Assembly (NCBI GenBank): GCA_964564865.1 | Contig: CAZMDA010000001.1 | Span: forward strand, 75,671-139,670 | Source of the DNA: RBG-16-66-20 sp964564865 | GTDB taxonomy: Bacteria > Pseudomonadota > Gammaproteobacteria > Burkholderiales > SG8-39 | DNA length: 64,000 nucleotides | Reading direction: 5' to 3' | Part shown: positions 7,555 to 17,524 of the stretch, piece by piece | Layout: each line of letters starts with the position of its first letter | Position numbering within the stretch: the first letter of the stretch is position 1 | Notes under the pieces: model-generated | Databases searched by the model: none | The model's input: the letters and a program-made list of their open reading frames with translations, nothing else | Told to the model about the DNA's origin: nothing | Position numbers and translations under genes: made by a program

Positions 7555-9048
7555 ATGGAGGCCTTCCAGGCCCTGATCGCCGGGTTCGGGGTCGCCCTCA
7601 GCCCCTGGAACCTGCTGTGGGGCTTCATCGGCGTCACCGTGGGCACGCTGGTGGGCGTGCTGCCCGGCGTCGGCCCGGCACTCACGGTGGCGATGCTGCT
7701 GCCGCTCACGGTGAAGCTGGATCCCACGGGCGCGCTCATCATGTTCGCCGGCATCTACTACGGCGCCATGTTCGGCGGCTCCACCACCACCATCCTGCTC
7801 AACACGCCCGGCGAATCGGCTTCGATCGCCACCGCGCTGGAGGGCAACCGCATGGCCAAGGCGGGCCGCGCGGGCCCCGCGCTCGCCACCGCCGCCATCG
7901 GTTCCTTCGTCGCCGGCACCATCGCCACCGTCCTGCTCACGCTGCTCGCGCCGCTGGTGGTGGAGCTCGCGCTCAAGTTCGGGCCGGCGGAGTACTTCTC
8001 GCTGATGGTGTTCGCGTTCATCACGGTGTCCGCGGTGCTGGGCACCTCCACCGTGCGCGGCCTCGCCAGCCTGTTCCTGGGCCTCTTTCTCGGCCTCATC
8101 GGCATCGACGGCCAGACCGGACAGCCGCGCTTCGCCTTCGGCGTGGGCGAGCTGCTGGACGGCGTGGACGTGGTGGTGCTCGCCGTGGGCCTGTTCGCCG
8201 TGGGCGAGGCGCTCTATGTCGCGGCCTACCAGAGCCGGCTCACGGAGACGATGGAAAAGCTGAAGGGCTCGGTCTGGATGTCGAAGGAGGACTGGAAGCG
8301 CTCCTGGCCGGCGTGGCTGCGCGCCACCGGCATCGGCTTCCCGTTCGGCACCATCCCGGCGGGCGGCGCGGAGATCCCGACGTTCCTCTCCTACACGGTG
8401 GAGAAGAAGCTCTCGAAGCACCCGGAGGAGTTCGGCAAGGGCGCCATCGAGGGCGTCGCCGGGCCGGAGGCGGCGAACAACGCCTCGGCCACCGGCGTGC
8501 TGGTGCCGCTGCTCACGCTGGGCATCCCCACCTCCGCGACCGCCGCCATCCTGCTGGGCGCGTTCCAGAACTACGGCATCCAGCCCGGGCCGCTCCTGTT
8601 CCAGTCGCAGGCGAACCTGGTCTGGGGCCTGATCGCCAGCCTGTACGTCGGCAACGTGATGCTGCTCGTCCTCAACCTGCCGCTGATCGGCATCTGGGTG
8701 AAGGTGCTCACCATCCCGAAGGACATCCTGTACGCCGCGATCCTGGTGTTCGCCACGCTCGGCGCCTACAGCCTGCACCAGTCCTGGGTGGACCTGCTGA
8801 TGCTGTACGTGTTCGGGCTGCTCGGCTTCGCCATGCGGCGCTGGGACATCCCGGTCGGGCCGGCGGTGATCGGCCTGATCCTGGGGCCGTTGGCCGAGAC
8901 GCAGTTCCGCCGCGCGCTGTCCATCAGCCAGGGCGACGCCACGGTGTTCTTCACCCAGCCGATATCGGCCGCGTTCCTGGCCGTCACCGCGGCGCTGGTG
9001 GTGGTGCCGTGGATCGTGCGGCGGGTGCGGCGCCGGAAGGCGGGCTAG
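7555..9048 (+). CDS. tctA: Tripartite tricarboxylate transporter large permease subunit (TctA)
   Basis: This 497-residue polytopic protein has about 11-12 helices. TctA hallmarks are visible: GVLPGVGPALTVAMLLPLT near residue 33, GIYYGAMFGGSTTTILLNTP with GE-SA following, KGAIEGVAGPEAANNAS in the second half, and LGIPTSATAAILLGAF. I start at ATG 7555 (MEAFQAL); a TTG two codons earlier is also open. It is the main channel of the TctCBA system and closes the operon. Its stop overlaps by four bases the stop of the convergent EamA gene. Confidence 0.94.
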   Translation: MEAFQALIAGFGVALSPWNLLWGFIGVTVGTLVGVLPGVGPALTVAMLLPLTVKLDPTGALIMFAGIYYGAMFGGSTTTILLNTPGESASIATALEGNRMAKAGRAGPALATAAIGSFVAGTIATVLLTLLAPLVVELALKFGPAEYFSLMVFAFITVSAVLGTSTVRGLASLFLGLFLGLIGIDGQTGQPRFAFGVGELLDGVDVVVLAVGLFAVGEALYVAAYQSRLTETMEKLKGSVWMSKEDWKRSWPAWLRATGIGFPFGTIPAGGAEIPTFLSYTVEKKLSKHPEEFGKGAIEGVAGPEAANNASATGVLVPLLTLGIPTSATAAILLGAFQNYGIQPGPLLFQSQANLVWGLIASLYVGNVMLLVLNLPLIGIWVKVLTIPKDILYAAILVFATLGAYSLHQSWVDLLMLYVFGLLGFAMRRWDIPVGPAVIGLILGPLAETQFRRALSISQGDATVFFTQPISAAFLAVTAALVVVPWIVRRVRRRKAG

Positions 9049-9902
9049 GCGATCGCCTGCCGCCGCATGGCCACGATCCCGCACAGGACCACGATGGTCG
9101 CGCCGACCCAGGTCCAGGTGCCGGGGATGTCGCCGTAGGCGAGGGCGCCGAGGATCGCGGCGAACACGAGCAGGAAGTAGTTGTAGGGCTGCAGTGCGCT
9201 CGCGGGCGCCGCGGCGAGCGCGCGGATGAGCATCAGGTGGGCGAGCGCCCCCATGATGCCGCCCGCCACCAGCAGCAGCCAGCCCGTGCCGTCGGGCGCG
9301 CGCCAGTCGAACACCGCCAGCGCGCCCAGCACCGCCAGGCCGACGAGCGGCGTGTGCAGCGTGGTGATGTCCGCGTGGTCGAGCGCGGCGACGCGGCGCG
9401 TGACGACCTGGTACAGGCCCCAGAGGAAGGTGCCCGCGACGGCGAGCCACATCGCCGGCCCGAAGCTGTCGAATGCCGGGCCGACGACGAGCGCGGCGCC
9501 CACCAGGCCGCCCGCCACCAGCACCCAGCCGATGGCGTCGACGCGCTCGCGCAGGAACGCGGCGGCGAGCGCGGTGGCGATCAGCGGCGCCGCCGCCGCG
9601 ACCGCGTGCACGTCGGCGAGCGGCAGGTAGCGGAACGACAGCACGAAGCAGCTCATCTCCAGCAGCAGCACCGCCGAGCGCAGCGCCTGCCACCAGGGCG
9701 CGCGTGTCTCCAGCACCAGCCACGGCCCGCGCCGCGCCACCGCGCAGGCGATCGCCACGAACAGCACGAAGCGGATGGCCATGATCTGCGCGATGGAATA
9801 GCCCTGCGTGAGGGTCTTGTTGATGGCGTCCATGGCCGCGAACAGCGCCATGGCGGCGATCATCAGCGCGATGGCGCGCCGTCGCTGGGCCGGGTCCGTC
9901 AC
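9045..9902 (-). CDS. DMT superfamily transporter, EamA family
   Basis: This 285-residue protein has ten hydrophobic helices arranged as two EamA repeats. Typical segments are MALFAAMDAINKTLTQG in repeat one, LSFRYLPLADVHAVAAAAPL at the end of repeat one, and ALQPYNYFLLVFAAILGALAYGD in repeat two. Such proteins usually export metabolites or amino acids; the cargo here is unknown. It starts at GTG 9902 within a GTGA overlap with the deacetylase stop, so it is translationally coupled to that gene. It ends convergently with tctA. Confidence 0.9.
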   Translation of the reverse strand: MTDPAQRRRAIALMIAAMALFAAMDAINKTLTQGYSIAQIMAIRFVLFVAIACAVARRGPWLVLETRAPWWQALRSAVLLLEMSCFVLSFRYLPLADVHAVAAAAPLIATALAAAFLRERVDAIGWVLVAGGLVGAALVVGPAFDSFGPAMWLAVAGTFLWGLYQVVTRRVAALDHADITTLHTPLVGLAVLGALAVFDWRAPDGTGWLLLVAGGIMGALAHLMLIRALAAAPASALQPYNYFLLVFAAILGALAYGDIPGTWTWVGATIVVLCGIVAMRRQAIA

Positions 9903-10678
9903 GCCAGGACGCGTTCGGCGAGCTGGCGCGCCGTGACGATCTCCAGGCCGCTGCGCCGCCGCGCATGCGTGAGCACGTTGCGCACGGCCGCGAAGCGCGC
10001 CTCGTCGACGCCGCTCACGAAGGCATGAATGACCACGGTGGTGGTGCCGCCCGAGGCCGCGGTGCGATCGATGGCCTCGATCCAGCCTGCTTCGATCTCG
10101 TCCGGCGTGCGCGGCCGCACCGGGTGGCGCAGGTACTGGATGGAATCCACCATCGCCTCGCGCCAGGGGACGTGCGCGAGGCCGGGGGCGAGAAGGCCGG
10201 GCGTCACCGAGAAATTGTCCGCCTGCGGCGGCTCGGAGTCGGTATCGGAGCTGCTGTCGTACCGGTAGCCGAGACCGGGAAGGATCGCCGCCGCGTGCGC
10301 GCCGCGCACGCCGCCCGGGGCGCGGAAGCCGGCGGGGCGGATGCCGATGCGGTTGAGCGCGGCGGTGCCGTCGTGCAGCACCTGCTCGGCGCGAAGCCTG
10401 TCGAGGGCGCCGAACTTCTCGTGCACCCAGCCGTGCAGCCCGACCTCGTGGCCGCGGCGGGCGAGATCCTCGATCCGGTCGGGGTGGTGCAGGCCGTTCC
10501 AGCCCTCGATGAAGAACGTGCCCTTGAGGTCCAGCTCGTCGAGCAGCCCCAGCAGGCGGGGATAGCCGATGGCGAGGCCGGGCTCGTTCGCGTCCGGGGC
10601 GCCGGCGCGGCCGTCGGCGATGTCCTTGGCGCGGCCCATGTTGTCGAAGGTCAGGCACAAGGTCGCGCGCGCGGGCAT
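9899..10678 (-). CDS. Polysaccharide deacetylase family protein
   Basis: This is a 259-residue NodB-fold protein. Motif 1 appears as LCLTFDN (about residues 6-12; the family norm is TFDD, so the second Asp is Asn) and motif 2 as GHEVGLHGWVHEKF with His-x3-His metal ligands. The later segments FRAPGG and VVIHAF correspond to motifs 3 and 5. The family removes acyl groups from N-acetylated sugars or acts on related amides; no signal peptide is seen, so action is probably cytoplasmic. Start is ATG 10678; the gene ends in a GTGA overlap with the EamA exporter. Substrate is unknown. Confidence 0.85.
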   Translation of the reverse strand: MPARATLCLTFDNMGRAKDIADGRAGAPDANEPGLAIGYPRLLGLLDELDLKGTFFIEGWNGLHHPDRIEDLARRGHEVGLHGWVHEKFGALDRLRAEQVLHDGTAALNRIGIRPAGFRAPGGVRGAHAAAILPGLGYRYDSSSDTDSEPPQADNFSVTPGLLAPGLAHVPWREAMVDSIQYLRHPVRPRTPDEIEAGWIEAIDRTAASGGTTTVVIHAFVSGVDEARFAAVRNVLTHARRRSGLEIVTARQLAERVLA

Positions 10679-10686
10679 GCCGAATA

Positions 10687-11448
10687 TTACTGTTTCCGCT
10701 GCTCCTGCTCCCCCTTGCGCCTCCGGTACTTGGCGAAGAACTCCGGCTGCCAGGCGCGGGCCGCGATCAGCAGCGTGATCGCCTTCCGTTCCGCGAGCGG
10801 CAGGCGGGCGTCGTCGATGCGCATCTCGGCAAAGTCGCTCGCCACGCGCTTCAGGCGCGCGAGCAGGTTCGCCACCGAGGCCCTGGACACCGCGCCGTTC
10901 ACCAGCACCAGCATCTCGTGCTCGCCGCCGAAGTTGGCGCGGAAGAAGTCCTGCGACAGCTGCTGCTTGAACAGGCGCTGGATCGGGCCGTCGGGGATCC
11001 AGCTGAACGCGCGGCTGGCGAGCAGCCGGTACCGGTTGCCCGGCAGCAGCTCGATGAACTTCAGGCGGTCCAGGCGCGCGAGCAGCCGGATGCCCTCGGG
11101 CTCCGGGATGTCGTAGTCGCGCAGGATGCGCTCGAAGGGGATCTGGGCGAGGGCGCACAGCGCCACCAGCATCAGCTTCGGGTCCGCGACCAGCTGCCGT
11201 TCCTGCTCGTCGGTCAGGCGCGAGATCACCGCCTCGGGGCTGGCGACGCTGCGGGCGATCTCGGAGAACTCGACGCCGAGCAGCTCGCAGACCTTGTCGA
11301 CGCGCCCGAGGGTGAGGTCGCCGTTGGCGAACAGGCGCTTGATGCTCGCTTCGCTCATGCCCATGTGCTGCGCCACGTCGGCGTACGTGAGCCTGCGCGC
11401 GCGCAGCTCGCGCTTGAGCGCTTCCACCAGGGCGGCGGACTGGGCCAT
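10687..11448 (-). CDS. XRE-family helix-turn-helix regulator with C-terminal sensor-like region
   Basis: This 253-residue protein has a Cro/CI-type HTH at about residues 12-60: YADVAQHMGMSEASIKRLFANG is followed by LGRVDKVCELLGVEFSEI. The remaining about 180 residues are alpha-helical and contain no enzyme motif I can name. Start is ATG 11448 (MAQSAAL). The gene lies 8 bases upstream of the deacetylase-EamA pair on the same strand, so it may control or simply be co-transcribed with them. The target is unknown. Confidence 0.85.
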   Translation of the reverse strand: MAQSAALVEALKRELRARRLTYADVAQHMGMSEASIKRLFANGDLTLGRVDKVCELLGVEFSEIARSVASPEAVISRLTDEQERQLVADPKLMLVALCALAQIPFERILRDYDIPEPEGIRLLARLDRLKFIELLPGNRYRLLASRAFSWIPDGPIQRLFKQQLSQDFFRANFGGEHEMLVLVNGAVSRASVANLLARLKRVASDFAEMRIDDARLPLAERKAITLLIAARAWQPEFFAKYRRRKGEQEQRKQ

Positions 11449-11496
11449 GCGGGGGACGCTAGCACCGGGCATTCGCCCGGCGCAATCTATCGCGAA

Positions 11497-11510
11497 GGGA
11501 GATCGCTCCC
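11497..11510 (-). terminator. Possible typA terminator hairpin
   Basis: Downstream of the typA stop (minus strand) a GGGAG-CGAT-CTCCC hairpin is followed by TTCGCG. A second short hairpin, CCGGGC-GAAT-GCCCGG, lies at 11465-11480. The stems are short and there is no clear U-run, so termination is only possible, not shown. Confidence 0.35.
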
Positions 11511-11516
11511 GGGGAC

Positions 11517-13337
<1,821 letters not shown>

Positions 13338-13528
13338 GACTCTGATTCCAAAAGCAAATTCGGCCGCGCATTGTACGCTCATTTCGAATTCTGGTGTTGC
13401 GTCGCACCATCCGTGCTAGGATGCGCGCCGCAACACCCAGAAGTAATCGTTTCGCGTCATCCGGTTAGCGTTCCCAAAGCCAGTTTCTGCCTGAACCGGT
13501 TGGAAGACACTCTTCCCAGGCCGATCTC

Positions 13529-13542
13529 AGGAGAAAGCCATT
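13529..13542 (+). promoter_or_regulatory. Shine-Dalgarno and ATT start of rhlE
   Basis: AGGAG at 13529-13533 is followed six bases later by ATT at 13540-13542, in frame with the helicase. Between the in-frame TGA at 13492 and the conserved Q motif there is no ATG, GTG or TTG. The 202-base region between typA and this site is otherwise non-coding and must hold both divergent promoters. I see no strong consensus promoter there, only a weak TAGGAT at about 13418. Confidence 0.7.
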
Positions 13543-14976
13543 TCCACGTCCTTTGAAGGTCTCGGCCTGCGTGCCGAGCTGGTCCGCGCCGTCGCGGAGC
13601 AGGGTTACACGCAACCCACCCCGATCCAGCAGCAGGCCATCCCGCTCGTGCTCACGGGCCGCGACCTGCTGGGCGCCGCGCAGACCGGCACCGGCAAGAC
13701 CGCGGGCTTCGCGCTGCCGATCCTCCAGCTGCTCGCGGCGACGCCTTCCAGGGCGCCGGTGCGCGTGCTGATCCTGACCCCGACCCGCGAGCTCGCGGCG
13801 CAGGTGCAGGACGACATCCGTACCTACGCGAAGTACCTGCCGGTGAAGTCCACGGTCGTGTTCGGCGGCGTCGGCATGCAGCCGCAGGTGGATGCGCTGC
13901 GGCGCGGCGTCGACATCCTCGTCGCCACGCCCGGCCGGCTGCTCGACCACGCCGGCCAGCGCACGGTGAACCTCTCGGGGGTCGAGATCCTCGTCCTGGA
14001 CGAGGCCGACCGGATGCTGGACATGGGCTTCATCCACGACATCCGCCGCGTCCTGGGCCTGCTGCCGGCGAAGCGCCAGAACCTGCTCTTCTCGGCCACG
14101 TTCTCCGACGACATCCGCAAGCTCGCGGGCACCATCCTGCGCGACCCGGCGACGGTGGAAGTCGCGCGCCGCAACACGCCCGCCGAACTGGTGTCGCAGG
14201 TGGCCTACCCGGTGGAGCGCGACCGCAAGCGCGACCTGCTGGTGCACCTGGTGAAATCCGGCGACTGGCGCCAGGTGCTCGTGTTCACGCGCACCAAGCA
14301 CGGCGCGAACCGGCTGGCGGAACAGTTGAACCGCGACGGCGTCGAGGCCGACGCCATCCACGGCAACAAGCGCCAGAACGCCCGCACCCGGGCGCTGAAG
14401 ATGTTCAAGGACGGCGAGCTGCGCGTGCTGGTCGCCACCGACATCGCGGCGCGCGGCCTGGACATCGAGGCCCTGCCGCACGTGGTGAACTACGACCTGC
14501 CGCACGTGGCGGAGGATTACGTGCACCGCATCGGCCGCACCGGCCGCGCCGGCGCCTCGGGCGAGGCCGTCGCCTTCGTGAGCCGCGAGGAACGCCCGCT
14601 GCTCACCGCGATCGAGCGCCTGATGGCGCGCCAGATCGAGATGCGCAGCATCGAGGGCTTCCCCATGGGCGCGCCGTCGCGCGAACCGGAGCGGCCCGAG
14701 CGCCGGCCGCAGCACCGGCCGCAGCAGCGTCCGCAACAGCGTCCCCAGCAGCGTCCGCAGCAACGCCAGCAGCCGCGCCATCACGGCCGGCCGCAGCAGC
14801 CGCAGCAGGTCCGCTCGCAGCCGCGCCTGCCGCGCGACGAGGACGCGCAGCCCCGGGCGCAGGCGACGGAGCCGGTGCCGGGTTATCGCCCGTTGACCGC
14901 GCACGCGCCGCAGGCGCCGGCCCGCACCTCGGATGGGTTCCCCGCCTTCCGCGGAGACAAGGCGCGGCGCCGCTAA
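13540..14976 (+). CDS. rhlE: DEAD-box RNA helicase RhlE, apparent ATT start
   Basis: The protein is 478 residues when read from ATT 13540: STSFEGLGLRAELVRAVAEQ leads into the Q motif GYTQPTPIQ. Motif I is AQTGTGKT, motif II VLDEADRML, motif III SAT and motif VI HRIGRTGRAG, all intact. The tail after about residue 380 is basic, with repeated QQRP units encoded at about 14709-14790, as in other RhlE tails that bind RNA. RhlE acts in ribosome maturation and RNA decay. Its N-terminus aligns with the usual MSFDSLGL-type start, which supports the ATT as the initiation codon. A sequencing error turning ATG into ATT is the alternative. Confidence 0.92.
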   Translation: MSTSFEGLGLRAELVRAVAEQGYTQPTPIQQQAIPLVLTGRDLLGAAQTGTGKTAGFALPILQLLAATPSRAPVRVLILTPTRELAAQVQDDIRTYAKYLPVKSTVVFGGVGMQPQVDALRRGVDILVATPGRLLDHAGQRTVNLSGVEILVLDEADRMLDMGFIHDIRRVLGLLPAKRQNLLFSATFSDDIRKLAGTILRDPATVEVARRNTPAELVSQVAYPVERDRKRDLLVHLVKSGDWRQVLVFTRTKHGANRLAEQLNRDGVEADAIHGNKRQNARTRALKMFKDGELRVLVATDIAARGLDIEALPHVVNYDLPHVAEDYVHRIGRTGRAGASGEAVAFVSREERPLLTAIERLMARQIEMRSIEGFPMGAPSREPERPERRPQHRPQQRPQQRPQQRPQQRQQPRHHGRPQQPQQVRSQPRLPRDEDAQPRAQATEPVPGYRPLTAHAPQAPARTSDGFPAFRGDKARRR

Positions 14977-15055
14977 GCGCCAGGGCGCGCCGCCGCTGAG
15001 CGCGTAGGCGCGCCCCCGCCGAGCCCGCCCCGCGGGTCCGCCAGAGGTTAAAATC

Positions 15056-15083
15056 GGGGAAGGATTTTCCGCTTCCCCTTTTC
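15056..15083 (+). terminator. Intrinsic terminator after rhlE / before aldolase
   Basis: GGGGAAG pairs with CTTCCCC around a 9-base loop and is followed by TTTTCTTT. It lies 80 bases past the rhlE stop and only 17 bases before the aldolase ATG. A TTAAAAT -10-like box at 15048-15054 sits just upstream of the hairpin. It most simply ends rhlE transcription, but its place could also let it attenuate the aldolase-pur operon. Confidence 0.7.
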
Positions 15084-15099
15084 TTTCCCGAGGACCTGC

Positions 15100-16122
15100 A
15101 TGGACCAGCAGCTACTTTCCCGGACCGCGGCCGCGATGGTCGCGAAGGGCAGGGGCGTGCTTGCCGCCGACGAATCCGCCGGCACCTGCGAGACGCGCTT
15201 CAAGACCATCAACACCCCCTGCACGGAGGAGAACCGGCGCGCCTACCGCGGCCTGCTCTTCACCACGCCGCACATCGAGCGGTACATCTCCGGCGTGATC
15301 CTGTTCGACGAGACCACGCGCCAGAAGACCGACGACGGCGTGCCGTTCCCGGACTACCTGGCGAAGAAGGGCATCCTGCCGGGCATCAAGGTGGATACCG
15401 GCGCCAAGAACCTGGCGCTGTGCCCGGGCGAGAAGGTCACCGAGGGCCTGGACGGCCTGCGCGAGCGCCTGGCGGGCTACTTCAAGGCCGGCTGCCGCTT
15501 CGCCAAGTGGCGCGCGGTGATCACCATCGGCGCGGGCATCCCGTCGCACGCCTGCCTCTACGCCAACGCGCACGCGCTGGCGCGCTACGCGGCGCTGTGC
15601 CAGGAAGCCTCCATCGTGCCGATGATCGAGCCCGAGGTGCTGCTGGACGGGGACCACAGCATCGAGCGCTGCGAGGAGGTCACCGAGGCCACGCTGCGCG
15701 CCACCTATGCCGCGATGGCCGCCCACCACGTGTCCTTCGAGCACCTGATCCTGAAGACCAGCATGGTGGTCTCGGGCAAGGCGAACGCGCGCCAGGCGGG
15801 CGTGGAGGAAGTCGCCGAGCGCACCGTGCGCGTGCTGAAGCGCACCGTGCCGGCCGCGCAGCCGGGCATCGTGTTCCTCTCCGGCGGCCAGTCGGACGTG
15901 TCCGCGACGGCGCACCTCAACGCCATGGCTGGCCTGCCCGGCCTGCCCTGGCCGCTCACCTTCTCCTACTCGCGCGCGCTGCAGAACCCGGCGCTCGCGG
16001 CCTGGAAGGGCCAGGCCGCCAACGGCGCCGCGGCGCAGCGGGCGTTCCACCACCGCGCGCACATGAACGGGCTGGCCGCGGAAGGCAAGTGGAAGCCCGA
16101 GCTGGAGAAGCAGGTCGCTTGA
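15100..16122 (+). CDS. Fructose-bisphosphate aldolase, class I
   Basis: This 340-residue protein is of eukaryotic-type class I aldolase. It has GRGVLAADESAGTCETRF near residue 17, the strand KWRAVITIGAGIPSH, the EPEVLLDGDHSIERCEEV segment and the Schiff-base lysine in HLILKTSMVV. FLSGGQSDVSATAHLNAM binds the substrate phosphate, and LTFSYSRALQNPAL follows. It cleaves fructose-1,6-bisphosphate to two triose phosphates without a metal. The gene follows GAGGACCTGC, a weak ribosome-binding site. It is the first gene of a tight run with purC, purE, purK and tsaC; its TGA overlaps the TTG of purC. Confidence 0.95.
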   Translation: MDQQLLSRTAAAMVAKGRGVLAADESAGTCETRFKTINTPCTEENRRAYRGLLFTTPHIERYISGVILFDETTRQKTDDGVPFPDYLAKKGILPGIKVDTGAKNLALCPGEKVTEGLDGLRERLAGYFKAGCRFAKWRAVITIGAGIPSHACLYANAHALARYAALCQEASIVPMIEPEVLLDGDHSIERCEEVTEATLRATYAAMAAHHVSFEHLILKTSMVVSGKANARQAGVEEVAERTVRVLKRTVPAAQPGIVFLSGGQSDVSATAHLNAMAGLPGLPWPLTFSYSRALQNPALAAWKGQAANGAAAQRAFHHRAHMNGLAAEGKWKPELEKQVA

Positions 16123-17012
16123 GCTCGCCGCTGTTCGAGTCCAGCCTCGCCAGCCTGCCGCGCATCGGGCGCGGCAAGGTGCGCGACCTGTACGCGCTGG
16201 GCGAGGACCGCATGCTCATCGTGGCGAGCGACCGGCTCTCGGCGTTCGACGTGGTCCTGCCCGACCCGATCCCGGACAAGGGCCGCGTGCTGACGCAGAT
16301 GTCCAATTTCTGGTTCGCGCGCCTCGCGCACGTGGTGACGAACCACCTCACCGGGCTCGACCCGGAGTCGGTGGTCGAGGGCGAGGCCGAGCGCGCCCAG
16401 GTCCGCGGCCGCGCGGTGGTGGTGCGCCGGGTGAAGCCGCTGCCCATCGAGGCGGTGGTGCGCGGCTACCTGATCGGCTCGGGCTGGAAGGATTACCAGC
16501 GCGACGGCGCGGTGTGCGGCATCCGCCTGCCCGCGGGCCTGCCGCAGGCGGCGAAGCTGCCCGGGCCCCTCTTCACCCCGGCCACCAAGGCGGCCGAGGG
16601 GCATGACGAGAACATCGATTTCGCGCAGGTGGAAGCGGCGATCGGCGCGCCGCTCGCGGCGCGGGTGCGCGACACCGCGATCCGCCTGTACCGCGAGGCG
16701 GCCGACTATGCCGCCACGCGCGGCATCCTCATCGCCGACACCAAGTTCGAGTTCGGCCTGGACGCCGCCGGCGAGCTGGTCCTGATCGACGAGATCCTCA
16801 CCGCGGACTCCTCGCGCTTCTGGCCGGCGGAGGGCTACCGCACCGGCATCTCGCCGCCCTCGTTCGACAAGCAGTACGTGCGCGACTACCTGGAGACGCT
16901 CGACTGGAACAAGGCGCCGCCCGCGCCGCGCCTGCCGCCAGAGGTGATCGAGAAGACCGCGGCGAAGTACCGCGAGGCGCTGTGGCGGATCGCCGGGGTG
17001 AAGCTGGCATGA
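16119..17012 (+). CDS. purC: Phosphoribosylaminoimidazole-succinocarboxamide synthase (SAICAR synthetase)
   Basis: This 297-residue protein begins at TTG 16119, inside a TTGA overlap with the aldolase stop; the start SSPLFESSLASLPRIGRGKVRDLY fits the family N-terminus. It shows the phosphate-binding GRGKVRDLY, the ASDRLSAFDVVL segment, VVRGYLIGSGWKDY, and ILIADTKFEFG with DEILTADSSRFW. It joins aspartate to CAIR using ATP in purine synthesis. The length is that of the longer form found in many betaproteobacteria and yeast. The product feeds purB, which is not in this window. Confidence 0.95.
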   Translation: MSSPLFESSLASLPRIGRGKVRDLYALGEDRMLIVASDRLSAFDVVLPDPIPDKGRVLTQMSNFWFARLAHVVTNHLTGLDPESVVEGEAERAQVRGRAVVVRRVKPLPIEAVVRGYLIGSGWKDYQRDGAVCGIRLPAGLPQAAKLPGPLFTPATKAAEGHDENIDFAQVEAAIGAPLAARVRDTAIRLYREAADYAATRGILIADTKFEFGLDAAGELVLIDEILTADSSRFWPAEGYRTGISPPSFDKQYVRDYLETLDWNKAPPAPRLPPEVIEKTAAKYREALWRIAGVKLA

Positions 17013-17524
17013 CGAAGGCGGCAAAGCGCGCGCCCCGGCCGCTGGTCGGGGTGGTGATGGGCTCGCAGTCCGACTGGGACGTGATGCGCGAGGCCTGCGC
17101 CGTGCTCTCCGAGTTCGGCGTTGCCTACGAGGCGAAGGTGGTGTCCGCGCACCGCACGCCGGACGCGATGTTCGGCTACGCGGCGAAGGCCCGCGGCCGC
17201 GGCCTGCGGGTGGTGATCGCCGGCGCCGGCGGCGCGGCGCACCTGCCCGGCATGATCGCCTCCAAGACCACGCTGCCGGTGCTGGGCGTGCCGGTGCCGA
17301 GCAAGCACCTCGCCGGACAGGATTCGCTGCTGTCCATCGTGCAGATGCCCAAGGGCATCCCGGTGGCGACCTTCGCCATCGGCCAGAGCGGCGCGGCGAA
17401 CGCGGGCCTCTTTGCGGTGGCGCTGCTCGCCACCGGCGACCGGCGCCTGGAGGCGAAACTGGCGCGCTACCGGGGCAAGCTGAAGCGCCTGGTGGCGAAG
17501 ATGCGCCTCGCCGATGTCCCCTAG
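17009..17524 (+). CDS. purE: N5-carboxyaminoimidazole ribonucleotide mutase
   Basis: This is a 171-residue class I PurE. MGSQSDWDVM (about residues 14-23) binds the substrate phosphate, and VVSAHRTPD carries the catalytic histidine region. GAGGAAHLPGMIASKTTLPVLGVPV completes the active site together with SIVQMPKGIPVAT. It converts N5-CAIR to CAIR. The ATG overlaps the purC stop (ATGA) and the 3' end overlaps the start of purK by 11 bases, so purC-E-K are coupled. The order E then K is the usual pairing, because PurK supplies the PurE substrate. Confidence 0.97.
   Translation: MTKAAKRAPRPLVGVVMGSQSDWDVMREACAVLSEFGVAYEAKVVSAHRTPDAMFGYAAKARGRGLRVVIAGAGGAAHLPGMIASKTTLPVLGVPVPSKHLAGQDSLLSIVQMPKGIPVATFAIGQSGAANAGLFAVALLATGDRRLEAKLARYRGKLKRLVAKMRLADVP

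Noticed and set aside
7471..10028. Antisense frames of about 800 codons opposite tctBA and the EamA gene
   Set aside because: Compositionally biased shadow translations without recognisable motifs; the opposite strand is fully explained by known families.
14700..14800. CAGCGTCC-like repeats as a CRISPR or VNTR locus
   Set aside because: They encode the Gln/Arg/Pro tail of RhlE, are imperfect and have no spacers.
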